Part shown: in pieces, positions 10,153-22,462 of the stretch
How positions within the stretch are numbered: position 1 is the stretch's first letter
Layout of the letters: every line of letters begins with the position of its first letter
NCBI GenBank assembly: GCA_018343915.1
Contig: JABRWF010000001.1
Span: 2,170,001-2,234,000, forward strand
Length of the DNA: 64,000 nt
Direction: 5' to 3'
DNA from: Agroathelia rolfsii
Taxonomy: Eukaryota > Basidiomycota > Agaricomycetes > Amylocorticiales > Amylocorticiaceae
The notes under the pieces: model-generated
Database searches by the model: none
Told to the model about the DNA's origin: nothing
Seen by the model: the letters and a program-made list of their open reading frames with translations, nothing else
Program-made: the position numbers and the translations under genes

Positions 10153-11471
10153 TTATACAGAGAGACCTGTCAGTCCAATACCGTCCAACCAGTTCTGTGT
10201 CGTTGTCCAGAGCTCCTTCGCTAATTCTTGATCGTTTGCCTGTGCGGTCGTCACCGCAATTACTCCAATCGGTTTGAGATATGCGCCCCTGTACTTATCC
10301 GGATTGGCACGCACATCCGGAGATGCAGCCGCAATGGTAGACGTATAAGAGCCTTCAACTGTTGTGTAGAAGAATAGGTTTATGATGGGGTCCGTAATTG
10401 CCTGGGGCAGAGGCAAGCGATGGGAAAAAGTGTTCACAGCACCAGGATGAACGGTCATAACTATGATAGGAGACGCGCCATCAGGTGATTGTGCGTCCAG
10501 TCTACGTTGAAGTTCGTTTGCAAAAAGCGAGCTGGCGAGTTTACTATTTGCATAACGTTTGAACCCAGAGATAAGAGACTTTGAATATGTTTTGTTGAAT
10601 TCGTCCACGGTGCGGAATGTAATGCTTTTGTCTGCAGTCTTATGTGCCTCAGAACCGACCTAGGAAAGCCCATTGTCAGGTAAGCCTAGAATACTACTTC
10701 CAGATAGCCTTAGAATGAGACTTACGACGACAACACGAACGTCCGAATTAGGCTCTTGTGCCGTTTGCTTCAGCAGTGGTAGGAGGGTTAATGTGAATAC
10801 AAAATGGCCGAAATGGCTAAAACAGATACTAAGCACATCGAGAGATCCCTAAAATGTTCGACCTACTTGACAGCCATGATGTCGAGAATGCCTATAGATA
10901 TGCATAAGCAAACATAGAGGAAATCAAAGTTCGGTAAACTGACCATCATCAGTCTTTTGGTAAGCTTCCACCATTCTGTAGGAAATTTAAAATCTAGGAG
11001 TGCTAAAGAAACCAGGTTACCCACAGTCCAGCGTTGTTGACTGTCCGGCTTATTAGCAATAGCAAGACAAGTATGCTTTTGAGTACGTACTGAGTACATC
11101 CAGACGCTTCTCTCTCTTCATGAATTCTTCTGCGGCAGACTTGGCACTTCGTGGATCAGACAAGTCCAATTTAAGCCAAATGACCTCGCCATGACCAGGT
11201 GCAAGGCCTTCATTCTCCATGGCTGCTATTGCACCTGTTGCTTTGGATTCGGTTCTTGCTGCCATGTATACCCTGGCGCCTTTCCGCGCAAGATGTTGGA
11301 TAGTACCGTAGCCTACACCATGACTATATAATAGTATTTGATTAACCAGGTGTGTCTACCAATGTTGAGGGAAACCCCTTACTTTCCTCCAGTCACCACA
11401 ATAACTTTACCTTTCAAGTCTTGGGTGTCCCGCACAGGATCGAAGCTTGTACGCGAAAAGGAGCTACCCAT
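10153..11471 (-). CDS. Short-chain dehydrogenase/reductase
   Basis: This is an NAD(P)-dependent oxidoreductase of the SDR superfamily, of the retinol-dehydrogenase-like type common in fungi; the substrate is unknown. It starts at ATG 11471 and has at least five exons. Exon 1 (11384-11471) splices to 11091-11323 to form the cofactor motif TGGNHGVGYG. Exon 3 begins at 11040 with the INNAG motif and, through a GTGGGT donor, leads to MVEAYQKTDDG. The penultimate exon ends at 10726 and the last begins at 10659 with VGSEAHK, the catalytic serine region, followed by YANSKLASSLFANEL, which supplies the YxxxK pair. The stop is at 10153. All catalytic elements are present. The exon bounds between 10830 and 10960 are uncertain. 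It is transcribed away from the P450 gene on its right. Confidence 0.85.
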
Positions 11472-12879
11472 ATTACTAGTAATGCTTGCCGTGCCAGAGG
11501 TCCTCTTGCCAGGGTAACGCGTAGTAGTACGTGGTTAGAAGTGGCCGAAGGAGTGACCGAGGTGGAACCGGCTGGAACACCCTCAGCTTGTTAGTCCTGT
11601 TAATGTTATGGCTTGACTGACTTGATAACCGGCTCATCGGTCCTGAAATGATAGTCTAATTTATTTCCTGATCCTACGTAAGAGTGTAAGAAGAGTAATA
11701 GATTGGGTAGTGCATCACTATAAAATTAAGACAGCTTTCTGCATTCTTGTGATGACGTCCGGAATCAGCTCCAAGATCACACATGACGGGCATGCAGCTG
11801 TCCTTTTGAAAACCGAATCTAACTGTCCAGTGCTGGGATAGTGGCCTTCATGAATACGGAGTGACAGTGACATACCAGAAATGTGCACGGCAGCGACGGC
11901 GCCCATAGACTAGCCACAGTGAGTGTCCCATGCCGCTCGCTGCCATGTAAGCTTTAGGTAAGTCACACTGCCATGTTGCTTCAATGAGGAGGTCGACATG
12001 GTGTTCAGAGCACTGGACAGTTACAGGATGCAGTACTGAACAGTTAGATCCAATTGGTAAAGGACAGTTGCTTGCCCGTCGTGACAATCACGGCGGGGGA
12101 TTTCAAATGATATTTGCATTAACAGATGAAAAACAAGCCATTTAATTGGCTGAGACTTGTTTGCCGATCGACCAAGGGCAAGTATCGTGTGAAATCCCCC
12201 ACTGTGGAGCTTGGCCGCAGTGAAACCGGCAGGCTACATGTAGTCTTAATCCAGACCCAACGCGCGTCTGAGGCATTTTGGAGTAGACTGCATCAGACTT
12301 GTGCATAGACTTCAGGAATGGGAACGGCTGGTTTGAGCATAGTGTTGGGTCTGAATATCGAAACTACCTACCGCCAAGCAAGCAACCAATGGAATATGGA
12401 CAAAAAAAAGGAAACGCTGTAAAAGTATATCGGTAATCTTGGCCACGGCCCATGGTCGGTGACCAAAAACGTCGCGTCTTTCTCCACACCCCTAGTCACC
12501 TGCGCAATGCCGCACGTCCGGCCGATACCGATACAACATCGGTAGGAAACTAATCATACTGGTGTCATTTTTATGTTCATTGAAATTCAAGAATGTATTA
12601 GGATAATATAATGACATTACAGAATTTGCGGCATTTGACTTCACAATTCAACGGCTGCCAGTGTGAAAAGATCATGATGCATGATGCATCATGTTAATCG
12701 CCCATCGCAAAAACTGGAAAAATAGGCTGCTAATGAAGAGAAGCTACCACTAGGCGTTTCCGGGGTCCCCATCGGACGGATGACTATACAGGAGCGTCCA
12801 CTGGCCCGCGCTCGTGATTAACACCACATACATATTCGCTTTGTTCTTGGTATTTATTGGCCCAAATACCTGAAGGCTG
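11472..12879. other. Intergenic region between divergent SDR and P450 genes
   Basis: About 1.4 kb without a recognisable gene. Short open frames on the minus strand (11718-12087) show no family features. It contains a possible structured element at 12095-12200 and a perfect 14 bp palindrome CATGATGCATCATG near 12678-12691. It must include the promoters of both neighbours. Confidence 0.6.
12095..12200. repeat. Nested inverted-repeat element
   Basis: GGGGGATTTCA (12095-12105) is the exact reverse complement of TGAAATCCCCC (12190-12200). Inside, AAACAAG (12131-12137) pairs with CTTGTTT (12156-12162), and AGCCA (12136-12140) pairs with TGGCT (12147-12151). It may be a small MITE-like relic or a folded transcript. 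Function is unknown. Confidence 0.5.
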
Positions 12880-15487
12880 ATGAGTTGGTCACAAACACCA
12901 CCGCCAATGGCTCAACTCACACCTGGCGCTACCTTTCTCATCGGTCTTTCACACAAGATACTCTGCATACTTCTTCTCCCGATTGCTGCTAAATACGTTC
13001 TCAACCTCTTGGAGATCTCACTGTCACTTGCTGTCCTGTATGGCGTCGTATTTGCGCTTATCCCTCTGGCGATTGCAATCAATGTCATTCGGATCGATAT
13101 CAGTTATCGTCTGGATGCCCAACGTAAGGGTGCCCGTCTGGTGCCGCGCATACAAGGAAAACGTATAGGGAATCTTGATATCTTACTTGGATTTATACGT
13201 GGATTCCAAATAAAATATCCGGGAGACATGCATTTACCGCTAATAAAGTCCGTAAAAAGCAATGTGTTCGACCTTCGTTTCTTCTGGGGATCACAAATAT
13301 TCACCATTGAGCCCGATCACATAAAAGTAATCCAGTAGTTTCACTTCTGTGTTTAATTGTAATATTGACAAGCTTCATATAGGCTTTACTTGCCACTGAG
13401 TTCCATAATTTTGAGAAAGGTTGATTATCCATCTGCTTCTGAAATGCCCAATGCCTCTGAATCCACATATTTTTTTTTATCAGGAGAAGAATTTATCAAG
13501 GCTATGTATAGTGTTCTAGGAACAGGTGTATTCAACTCAGATGGTAAGTTCACCGCAGAATCTGTATTCTTATTGCTGATATATGTAATCAATTAGGTGA
13601 TATGTGGAAGTATGTCGTATCGTCCTTCCTAGAGAAATAAATGCCAAATTATTTTGGTCTGTAGGTTCCATCGGTCCATGACACGTCCATTTTTTAGCCG
13701 TGACAAAATAAGTCATTTGGACATCTTCGAAAGATACATTGAACATGCTATCTCCATCATGACGGAGCGCATTCGCACCGGTAATCCCGTAGACTTCCAG
13801 GTAAGTAGAGTTCTCATAAGCCATACTATCTGGCCGTTCATTGACAAAAATGCCTAGGATGTCATCAGTCGCTTCACTCTTGATACGTCGGCCGAGTTCT
13901 TGTTTGGATACTCCACTGCCAGGTGAATATTGATTCGCATTATAACTAGCGCTCTTCTCAAAGTCGATCAGCATGTCGGCAGAGCTTCCCTACCCTCATT
14001 ACATTCCCAGAAACAGCAAGCCACATTTCTCAGAAGAGTTTGTCACGGCCTTTATGGAGTCGCAGCTCTTGATTGCCAGACGTCACGGGAGACCGTTTTG
14101 GCAATTATTCGAAACATTCAAGGATAACACGGCCGAGCCAATGAGAGTAGTAAACGCGTTTTTGGATCCAATTATTGCTAGGGCGATCGGAAAGAACAAG
14201 CTAGCTAAGCAAAATGAGAACAAAAGCAATAATGATGAGATTGACGAAGAGGAAACTCTTCTCGATCATCTCGCTAAATCAACGGATGGTATGGACAGGT
14301 TTCCTTATCTATATCCAAACACCAACCATGAATCGGGTCAACAGATCAGACCATCTTGCGAGATGAGGTCCTGAATATTCTTATTGCAGGAAGGGACACT
14401 GTAAGCCAAATTCACAGAAGGTCTTCAACTTACTGACATGGTCTTTCAAAGACATCTGCGACGCTCACCTTTGCTATGTATGTTTTTGCCATGTACCCTG
14501 AAGTCCTAAAGAGGCTTCGTGCCGAGATCATGGAATACGTAGGACCAACCCGACGACCCACCATGGAAGACATTAGAGAGATGAAGTATCTGCGGGCCGT
14601 AATCAACGGTTAGTACGCATGTATCATCGATAAGTTATGGTTATGGCGTTAGTGATATTCATTGATGTGTGCCAGAAACGCTCCGTCTCTTCCCGCCCGT
14701 GTAAGCATCTTTTAGTAAACCCTTTTGTTTTTCTGACTCGTGATCTGGCGTGTCAACAGTCCATTTGATGTTCGCTGCAGCATCAATGCTACGACCTGGC
14801 CATCAAATAACCCCATGGAAAAGCCGCTGTACATTCCTGCGCGCACTCCGTGAGTCACAGCCTCAATAATGAATGATCTAAAATATACTCATGAAAACTA
14901 TGTAGGGTTACATATTCTGTTTTGCTGATGCACCGCAGGACTGATCTTTGGGGCCCAGACGGTATGTCGCTGCGCAAGTATTTTTATTTTTATAATTGGG
15001 CTAAGATTGTTGCTGCGGATCTGCAGCTCTGGAATTTGACCCTGATCGTTTCCTTGATTATAGATTGAAGAAGTATCTGACAGCTAATCCATTCATCGTA
15101 CGTCCGATATATGCATATTAGCTAGAATATATGCCCAGTGCTCTTCCAGTTCCTTCCGTTCAATGCAGGCCCTCGAATCTGCCTAGGTCAACAGGTAAAG
15201 GTTTTTAAACTCAGGTTTTGCGATTTCTTTAATCTCATCCTAACTTTTCTTTAATACAGTTTGCTTACAATGAAATGTCTTACGTCCTCATCCGTTTACT
15301 GCAAAACTTCTCTGGCGTGCACTTGGCACCTGATGCACATCCTCCTGCCCAGAGAATACCTGAAGATTGGTCGGATGGGGAGGGGAGAACACCCATCGAA
15401 CGCCTCTACCCTAAATCCCATCTGACCATGTACGTCAATGGTGGACTATGGCTCACGCTTGATGAGGCAACCGAGAAGAATGAGTGA
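12880..15487 (+). CDS. Cytochrome P450 monooxygenase, CYP63-like
   Basis: This is a haem-thiolate monooxygenase, likely anchored in the endoplasmic reticulum by hydrophobic N-terminal segments. It has about 13 exons and roughly 590 residues. The start is ATG 12880, with ATG 12907 a possible alternative. Hallmarks in order are [18 protein letters not shown] (C-helix region typical of the CYP63 group), [13 protein letters not shown], the I-helix AGRDT split by an intron and followed by TSATLTF, the K-helix [12 protein letters not shown] (ExxR), and the haem loop [17 protein letters not shown] with its ligand cysteine, which spans an intron. The stop is at 15487. No frameshift or missing key residue was found. 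CYP63 members oxidise alkanes, fatty acids and aromatics in wood-decay fungi; the substrate here cannot be told. Confidence 0.93.
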
Positions 15488-15802
15488 GATGATATTTCAT
15501 GTCTTGACATCGCGTTCCAAACTGAATGGATTGGCCATTACTCTGTAATATTCTGTATGTTTGTAAAATCTGATTGATCTATCTCCGACTTTCTTGTGAA
15601 TAAAGGATTGTACTCTGCAGTATGATGAAGCAGACAAATAAAACATCCTTCCTAGCGATGTCTGAACATACACCTACACTACTTTTACAAGCATAATTAA
15701 GCCAAGCTGAAAACTCTCTTGCAATGGGTATAAGTTTGACAATAGGTAACCTTCCGCAATCTGGTGACCTTGAAGCAACCACATACGGAGATTTTGGTCT
15801 TT

Positions 15803-16665
15803 TTAGGCTTTGGAGACAACACCTCCAGATCTGATTATATCCAGGAAATCGTCTTTGTTCACCGAAACTAAGTGGAGGTATCAGATCATGATATTCGGTC
15901 GTTAGTACAATGCAGAGCAATGACATGCCTTCTTTCCCTCTTCCCAAAAGATTGTCTTTTTGCTTGCCTTTGTTTTTTCCCCGCTTATCCTTGGGGCCAA
16001 TAGATGGCGCCGGTAATGTTGGTTTTCCTGAACCACGGGAAGCCTTGACTTCTTCTGCAGCTACTGCGGCGTTATTTTGAGTCTGCTGGATTACATTGAA
16101 TAGTTTCACGACTGAGGTGCAAGGGATGATGAGTAAACTTGTGAATGCCGAATTGTGATAACATTGACTTGCCACCACGCTGAGCAACTTTTCGGAGTGT
16201 TCTCTCGCTCTCACCACCCCATCCACCAATAACGTCTTTTATCCTTCCTTTATCCTCCTTGTCCTTCTTCTCTATTTGTAGTAATTTGTGTGCTCGCTTT
16301 TCCAATTTTTCGTCATTTTTCTTCCGAGCCACATTTGGCCTGAGGGATAACGGCAAAGCAGAGGGTGCTTGTGTATCGAGCAGAGATTGGAGCGTAGCAC
16401 CAAACTGAGAGGGCTCTGTAGCACGCCTTTTTCGTTTCAAAGTCTTGCTCGATTTTTTGAGTTTGGCGTTGGTGATTTCCTCCTCCGTGTCGGGCTCGCT
16501 GTTGCCTGCACTGAGACTGTCTTCGTCAGAGCCTCCGGAGGAAGACGCTTCTTCTTGAAGATCAGAGTCATTTTGCGATTTCATGTCCACATCATCCTGT
16601 TCATGCTGTAAAGTAGTGTCGTTGTTGGATGTATGGGACAATTTCAGGCGTTTAGCGGAAGACAT
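15803..16665 (-). CDS. RRP15: Ribosomal RNA-processing protein Rrp15
   Basis: This nucleolar protein acts in 60S precursor assembly. It starts at ATG 16665 with a low-complexity acidic N-terminus. The Rrp15p domain follows: EPSQFGATLQSLLDT, KGRIKDVIGGWGGESER, TLRKVAQRG, then after an intron VVKLFNVIQQTQNNAAVAAE and KPTLPAPS. The reading frame through KDNLLGRGKEG reaches a conserved-looking C-terminus (DDFLDIIRSGGVVSKA) only if the intron at 15868-15928 uses a GC donor (GCATGT) with a normal AG acceptor. The nearest GT donor would send translation out of this frame. The stop is at 15803. It is divergent from the ankyrin/DIL gene with about 250 bp between start codons. Confidence 0.9.
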
Positions 16666-16914
16666 GACTTTAGGCGATGGTGATGGTAGTTGACAGTTGC
16701 AATGTTGTTACATGAACGAGAATTAGACAAAGTCCGAGATCAGGCGCACGCATCATGGCTGACTGTTACTACCCGCAACCACTGAGAGCGACCGCGTCGA
16801 ATTATTGCTAGGGTATACACTCAATCTCCCGTCCTTGTCGACATATAACAGCAGTGTAGACGACATCGGCTTCTGGACCGTTCTTTCCCTTCGAGTGCGC
16901 TACAGAAGCGACAT

Positions 16915-19900
16915 ATGGATCTCTCTCCAGAACCAGATCTTCATCCACTGTATCCTACACCGGCCGACATCACGTCACTACTTTCTCAGGATGCTGGCCT
17001 TTCGCCTTTACAGAAGTCTGAACTGGTAATGCATTGTCTAGTGCGGGCATGCCTTTTTGGAGACATACAACTCTTGTCCCACCTATTGACCGACCGTCTA
17101 CCTCAACCATACGTTGATCTCTCCTGGCAAGATGACGATGGCCTAGGACTTATCAGCACGACAATACAAGGCTTTGGGTCTGAGTCCGAGCGAGATGTAG
17201 AAAGAGAAGAATGCGTTAGACTGTTGATCGCACAGGGCGCCGATGTGACTCGTGCAGATCACTGTAAGTCTTTGTCTTCCTAGCCGTTTCTTCATTTCAA
17301 GCTATCTTTGGGCTGACGGTAGTTGTTAAAAAGCTGGATGGACGCCACTGCATCATGCTGCACTTCTTGCACCACCTACACTTATTACCCACCTTATGAC
17401 GCGAGGCTGTTCGCTGTTTGCTTTGACACGTCGCAAGTTAACAGCGCTGGATATCGTCTCTGCTCATTCAGTAGTTCCCGGACGTGAAGACATTGCACTT
17501 ATACTGGAAGAGGCTATGCGTGCTGAGGGATGGAGTGGTGGTCGCATGGAGAAGCGACGGCGAGAAATCGATCATCGAGCAAAGCGCAAAGGGAAGCGGC
17601 AAAGCGCTCGAGAAAGCGTCACTCGTGTACTCAAGTTGGATCAGAAATGGTGGGGAAGTTATGAATCCGATGATTCTGACTCTTCTGATCTCGATGAGGG
17701 ACTAGGAGACGATGAAGACATATATGTAAGTAAAGCAATTTTATGATATGCATGTGGACATGATTTTGACATGGTGATAGACGCCTCCATTAGATTATAC
17801 GTCGATGCTGGTGTACTCACCATCTATGCTCCCTCGAATATTCGAATCATTAATACGTAATTTTCAACCTATACCACGGAATTCGGAGCCTGCAAATTCC
17901 ATATACATGCTGGTTCGTTTCGCGTGCCTAACGTGCGATCAGGATTGGTTGGACGAATTGATTAGCGGAACTACAGAAGCCTTAGAGGACACCATTTATG
18001 TAGGTATTCAAGTCGAATTCCCTGTATTTTTACTGATATGTTTTCATAACAGGGTCGGCAAGACGACATCATCTTGCTTGCTTTCTGGTTATACAATCTC
18101 ACGTTGCTACTGCATTTTTTGGAATGCGACAAGACACTTGCAGAGGTTCTGGACCTATTAGGCGCACTTGAAGCTGTTGATGAACTCATCAATGCTGTTT
18201 TCGGTGCGTTTCCCCTATCATCGAGGACTCAGTTTAATAATTAAATTTCGTAGTGTTCATAATTCGCTTCGTTGAGCGTCAACTGGACAAACTACTCGAT
18301 ACATCCTTCATGGACTATGCCCCGCCAAACTCTGATTTCGAGTCTGTCCAATTTGAATCTGAATGGTCTTTTCTTCGTTCTTTCACCAGCAAGAAGAAGA
18401 CCAGTGGCGTCAGTCCATCAACCTCCACCGCAACCATTCGAAATCCTCCTTCATCTCCACCACCTCAAACAACTCGTCCGAGCTCTCCACCTGCGACAAA
18501 AGGTTTTGCATCTCTTAGGCAGTCTTTCGGAAGAAGACCGAATTCGACACCATTACAAGCCGTTTTTGGAGATCTCCCGTCACCGGCAGATGTCACGAAC
18601 TTTCTGACGGCGATACATTCCCTTCTGGCTTTGTCTGGCGTAAACCCTGCTATCACAACACAGTTCTTCTCCCAAGTTGTTTATTGGACTGCTTGCGAGA
18701 TCTTCAATCGCATCATGACGAGGAAAAAGTACTTATGCCGGTTAGTATGATATTCATTGTTGGACCTGAGGTCTTGGCTAAGCTTTTTTTCAGATCAAGG
18801 GCTGTACAATTGGGAATGAATCTCACAGCTCTCGAGGATTGGGTTAGCCAGTCAGGTCTACCACCTGGTATATTGGCGCACTTCAAGCCAGTCAGAGAAA
18901 TATTACATTGGCTGCAGGTAAGAATGCTTCATGTAGAAAACTGATTATTGAGCATCTAATATGTATTTATATGTAGTGCCTTTCTTCGATTGAAGATTTT
19001 GCTGGCTTGATAGAAGTTGTTCAAACATTGAAGAACATAAATCCGCTCCAGGTCTGCGTTTCGTCCTAACCTGATCCCTGATTTGTGTTCATACAGATTT
19101 TCAGATGCGAAGAACAGTGCGGGACTACAAATACGAAGTCAACGAACCACATATGATCGAAGAATTCGTCCAATATTTGACACAGTTACAAAAAGATTGG
19201 GAGCGACACCGTGTCAAGCTCGGAGTGGAAGCTCTCCGTAAAGAGGTACGAGCCTTCATCAGCTTTCCATAAGTATCTGAGGCCGAATTTGACAGATGGA
19301 TGAGCGCGAGCAAGACGATAGCGATGCCTCCTCTCCCTACCCAGCGGATGATGCTTCGCGAGATACGTCTCGCAATAGTTCTTCGGAATCGAATGCAGGA
19401 TCCAAGGAGAAACCAGTCGCACAGGAGCAAATTGATCAGTTATTCGATCGATCATGTACTCAAGCGTCCTGGGAGCCTGACAAGGTCCCTCGAGCTTTAG
19501 GAGAACTTATGGACTCGAGATACATGATCCCGCTTTACTTTCCATCCGATCCTCGTATGCTGTCTGCACTTCCAGGACGACTACCAGAAGATAAAGCCGG
19601 GGGAAAGCGGAACAGTGCTACATTGCTTGCTGAAGCACGGATGAATGGTGAACGCCCAATGGATTGGAAGCTGAGGAACAAGAAAGTGCGAGAAGTGAAC
19701 ATCCAGGCTCTTAAAAAACTTGATGGAGCACACGCATTCGCGCGTTGGTTGAAGCCGCTCCCGCCCGACTCTGACGATGAAAACGATCATCACAATACCA
19801 CTAGCCCTCCAACTAAAATGAGCTACATGTCGGATAGTGAGCCTGTTTATTTATCCGATGATCCAGGAATCTACTCCGCAGGTGAAGGAGAGGCGCGGGA

Positions 19901-20030
19901 AAAGAAAGATCGATTCAAAGCACAGTTTACACCAATGGCGAGGAAACCATCAGCGAAGGGTAAAAGCAAATCGGGCCACAGCCATGAACCATCGATGGAA
20001 GAGCGTGGTGGAACACAAGTACCGGCATAA
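16915..20030 (+). CDS. Ankyrin-repeat and dilute (DIL) domain protein
   Basis: About 890 residues in nine exons, starting at ATG 16915. The N-terminal third carries ankyrin-like repeats (CLVRACLFGDIQLLSHLL, ECVRLLIAQGADV, then GWTPLHHAALLAPP after the intron at 17264). A basic and acidic linker follows. The central and C-terminal part matches a DIL domain, the cargo-binding fold of class V myosins, with FWLYNLTLLLHFLECDKTL and a helical continuation to HWLQ. A proline/serine-rich insert lies near residues 410-470. The C-terminus is low-complexity and basic. Fungi have a conserved stand-alone ankyrin-DIL protein without a motor domain; a role in actin-based or vesicle transport is inferred from the domain only. 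Confidence 0.85.
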
Positions 20031-20062
20031 CAGTTGATGACCGGTCCCGTACTGACGTGTGC

Positions 20063-22462
20063 ATGCGTCGTAGGCGGTTCCCCAGAGTCATCATAATTAT
20101 GGACGCACAATTGCATATAGGATTTGTCTCTAGCATATATCTCAACAGATCATATAGAATACCCTGCATTTTCTCCTAAGTACGCTCTTCCCGAACTTTT
20201 GCCTGGTGTGACTCGCATCACTAGAGAGTATAGAGATAAGGTCACGGTGGTAAGGACTTTCCCCCGCTCGCTCATTTACGCCATGGCTAGCGTTACATTT
20301 GTAGCCTGTTCAGTATCGTCTGTGTTGCGACCATCCAAGCTCATAATGCTGCTGCCGCATGAGCAGGCAGCATGGTGTAATCAGGTATTTGTTTCGTGTG
20401 ATATGAATCTCTAAATCAATATTCACCCGATCTCCATCTCAAGTTCTCCCAAGAAGGCTACGATGTTATTCATGTCCCTTACGCACCAAGCTCTAATGAT
20501 AGTATCCAAGATATGATCGAGGCCTCCAAGAATATGTCTGGGCTGTCTGATATTGGCCTACTCACCTATGGAGTGAAACCAAGTATTGCTCATACGGTTA
20601 TGAAAGCGCTAGTCCCGGGAGACTACTTGAAAGTTTGTGTCCATTTTTGCCCTTCATCCAACTTGGAGGAAACTGCCGAAGACATTTTATCCGCTTTCGC
20701 CGTTCGAGATTCTCATGGAAGGTATATACCGTACGTGTCGTCACTAGCAGCACTCGAATCACTCAAAAACAATTACTGATGGAACTCAGAACCATTTATC
20801 ATCTATCGTCAGATCAACTGGTGTACCAGGCGGCGCTCCTGCCTCTAATTGATCCGACTTCATTTGACTACGAGTTGACTACCGCCGAGCAACCCCCAGC
20901 AGAGGTCTACTCATACCCCAACGTACCGCATTCCCCGCCGTTTCCTTTTTTGTTACGCCCTCCCGCATTTGCAGTTGCAGGAGAAACTATTGACGTAGAT
21001 CCGTATATGCGCTCAGCTCACTCTCTGAGCCATTCTCGAACCCTAGCGATTCTCAAAAATAACCTTGGACCGCATTTCAACCTTGAAAAGCTGTGGGAGG
21101 TGCATACATACCACGTGGGCAAATACCATCCAGATAATCTCGTTTAAACTCGGTGGCTGAATTTGTAAAAAGGAATTTGTGACCAGAGACTCTCAAAGTA
21201 GGGAAACATGATCTAATACTCGCAAATTGTTGTATTAATCACATTCCATGCACAGAAACCATGGATACCATGGTCAATTCTTTTTTTTTTGTTCTAATCA
21301 GAGATCATCTTCATAATGGATGAGCTTTTTTTTTTACTGTCTAGGTATCTTCTCCTTATGTAAATCACGTAGCGACTTTGACTGGAGGAGTTGGTTATGC
21401 GGACCTTTCCCGGTTTTACAAGGTCTGCACTTTTGTGTTTAGTCTGAAAAAGCTAATATTAACCTATTTATTCACAAGTACCATTTTACAGGAAAATCGG
21501 TGATTATGTCTTCTTTTTCTGTGGAAATCAGTACTTATTTAATCCTCTATAAGGTCACTCCTCCAGACATGGAGCTCATCACTGTATCACGAACAGGTAT
21601 GAATCCCAACCGCTATATCAATATGAATTTGATCATCAATCTTTATTACTCATGTTCTAGTGGGCTCCGATAGGATAATTGACGAGATGGTCATCAAATG
21701 CACCCATACTACCGTGAGTTAGGTTATTTATCTGTTGTCCAATAGCTGATATCAGAAACTGGATTACAGGAAATTGACTAGTATGTCCTTGCTATGCTTC
21801 ATAGATTTGAAGATTATGGACAATGACCGCGGGACTCTTATCAAGTTTTCTTCCAGGAGGCAAGTCCAAAATGTTCTTCTAAATTAGCACTCAAGTATGG
21901 CCGATAACTTCTATCAACTAAATAGTAAAGCCCACTGGTATGCAATCTTGATTGACTTTTTGTTCGTGTAAATCAAAGTTGTTTGTTGCCAAGGTAAACC
22001 GCTGTCGATCGCTGCTGTTGGCATCGTAGCTTTTCGAGGAGATAAGCTTTGCTTTGAGTAAGTCGTCGTTGTGAAACCCTACATATTCGATCAACAGGGC
22101 TAAGGCTCTCTCAGGCATATGTTAGTGCTATTGCACCGATTATCAACCTAATCTAAATCACCTAACCCTAACGCACGTATTCAGATACTGGGACCAAGCC
22201 TCCGTGCTAGTCCAGGTGAATTTTCCAATCGAATTTCGTTTATTCGACTTACACAAAGCTGATTTCAAATACTGTTCAGCTGGGGCTTCTTAACCCAGAA
22301 GGTCTCCCAGTCGCAGGAAAAGAGGTATAAATCTCGAAAAATTCACAGAGATCCGAAATCAACAACTTTGAATAGGTTGCAGACAAAGTGCTGAACCCTT
22401 ACGGAATTCCAAGTAATGTACTACTCAAGCGATGGAAGGAATCCGCAAACAAGAAAACGTAA
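20063..22462 (+). CDS. SnoaL/NTF2-like protein, carboxymethylenebutenolidase-like group
   Basis: The gene matches a fungal family often annotated as carboxymethylenebutenolidase or dienelactone hydrolase-like. It has a degenerate N-terminal half (SPKYALPELLPGVTRITRE, LRPSKLIMLLPHEQAAW, LLTYGVKPSIAHTVMKALV) and a C-terminal NTF2/SnoaL fold (SSPYVNHVATLTGGVGYADL, TPPDMELITVSRTVG, SIAAVGIVAFRGDKLCFE, YWDQASVLVQLGLL). No clear nucleophile motif of a true dienelactone hydrolase is visible, so activity is doubtful. There are many short exons. Two features are proposed from frame analysis: a 14 nt exon (21846-21859) followed by a GC-AG intron (21860-21993, donor GCAAGT), and a 4 nt first exon (ATGC at 20063). 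The open frame upstream of 20134 has no in-frame ATG. The start is uncertain; the end is TAA at 22460-22462. Confidence 0.75.

Noticed and set aside
11718..12087. Minus-strand open frames between SDR and P450
   Set aside because: No recognisable family, overlapping in different frames, and no splice pattern that joins them.
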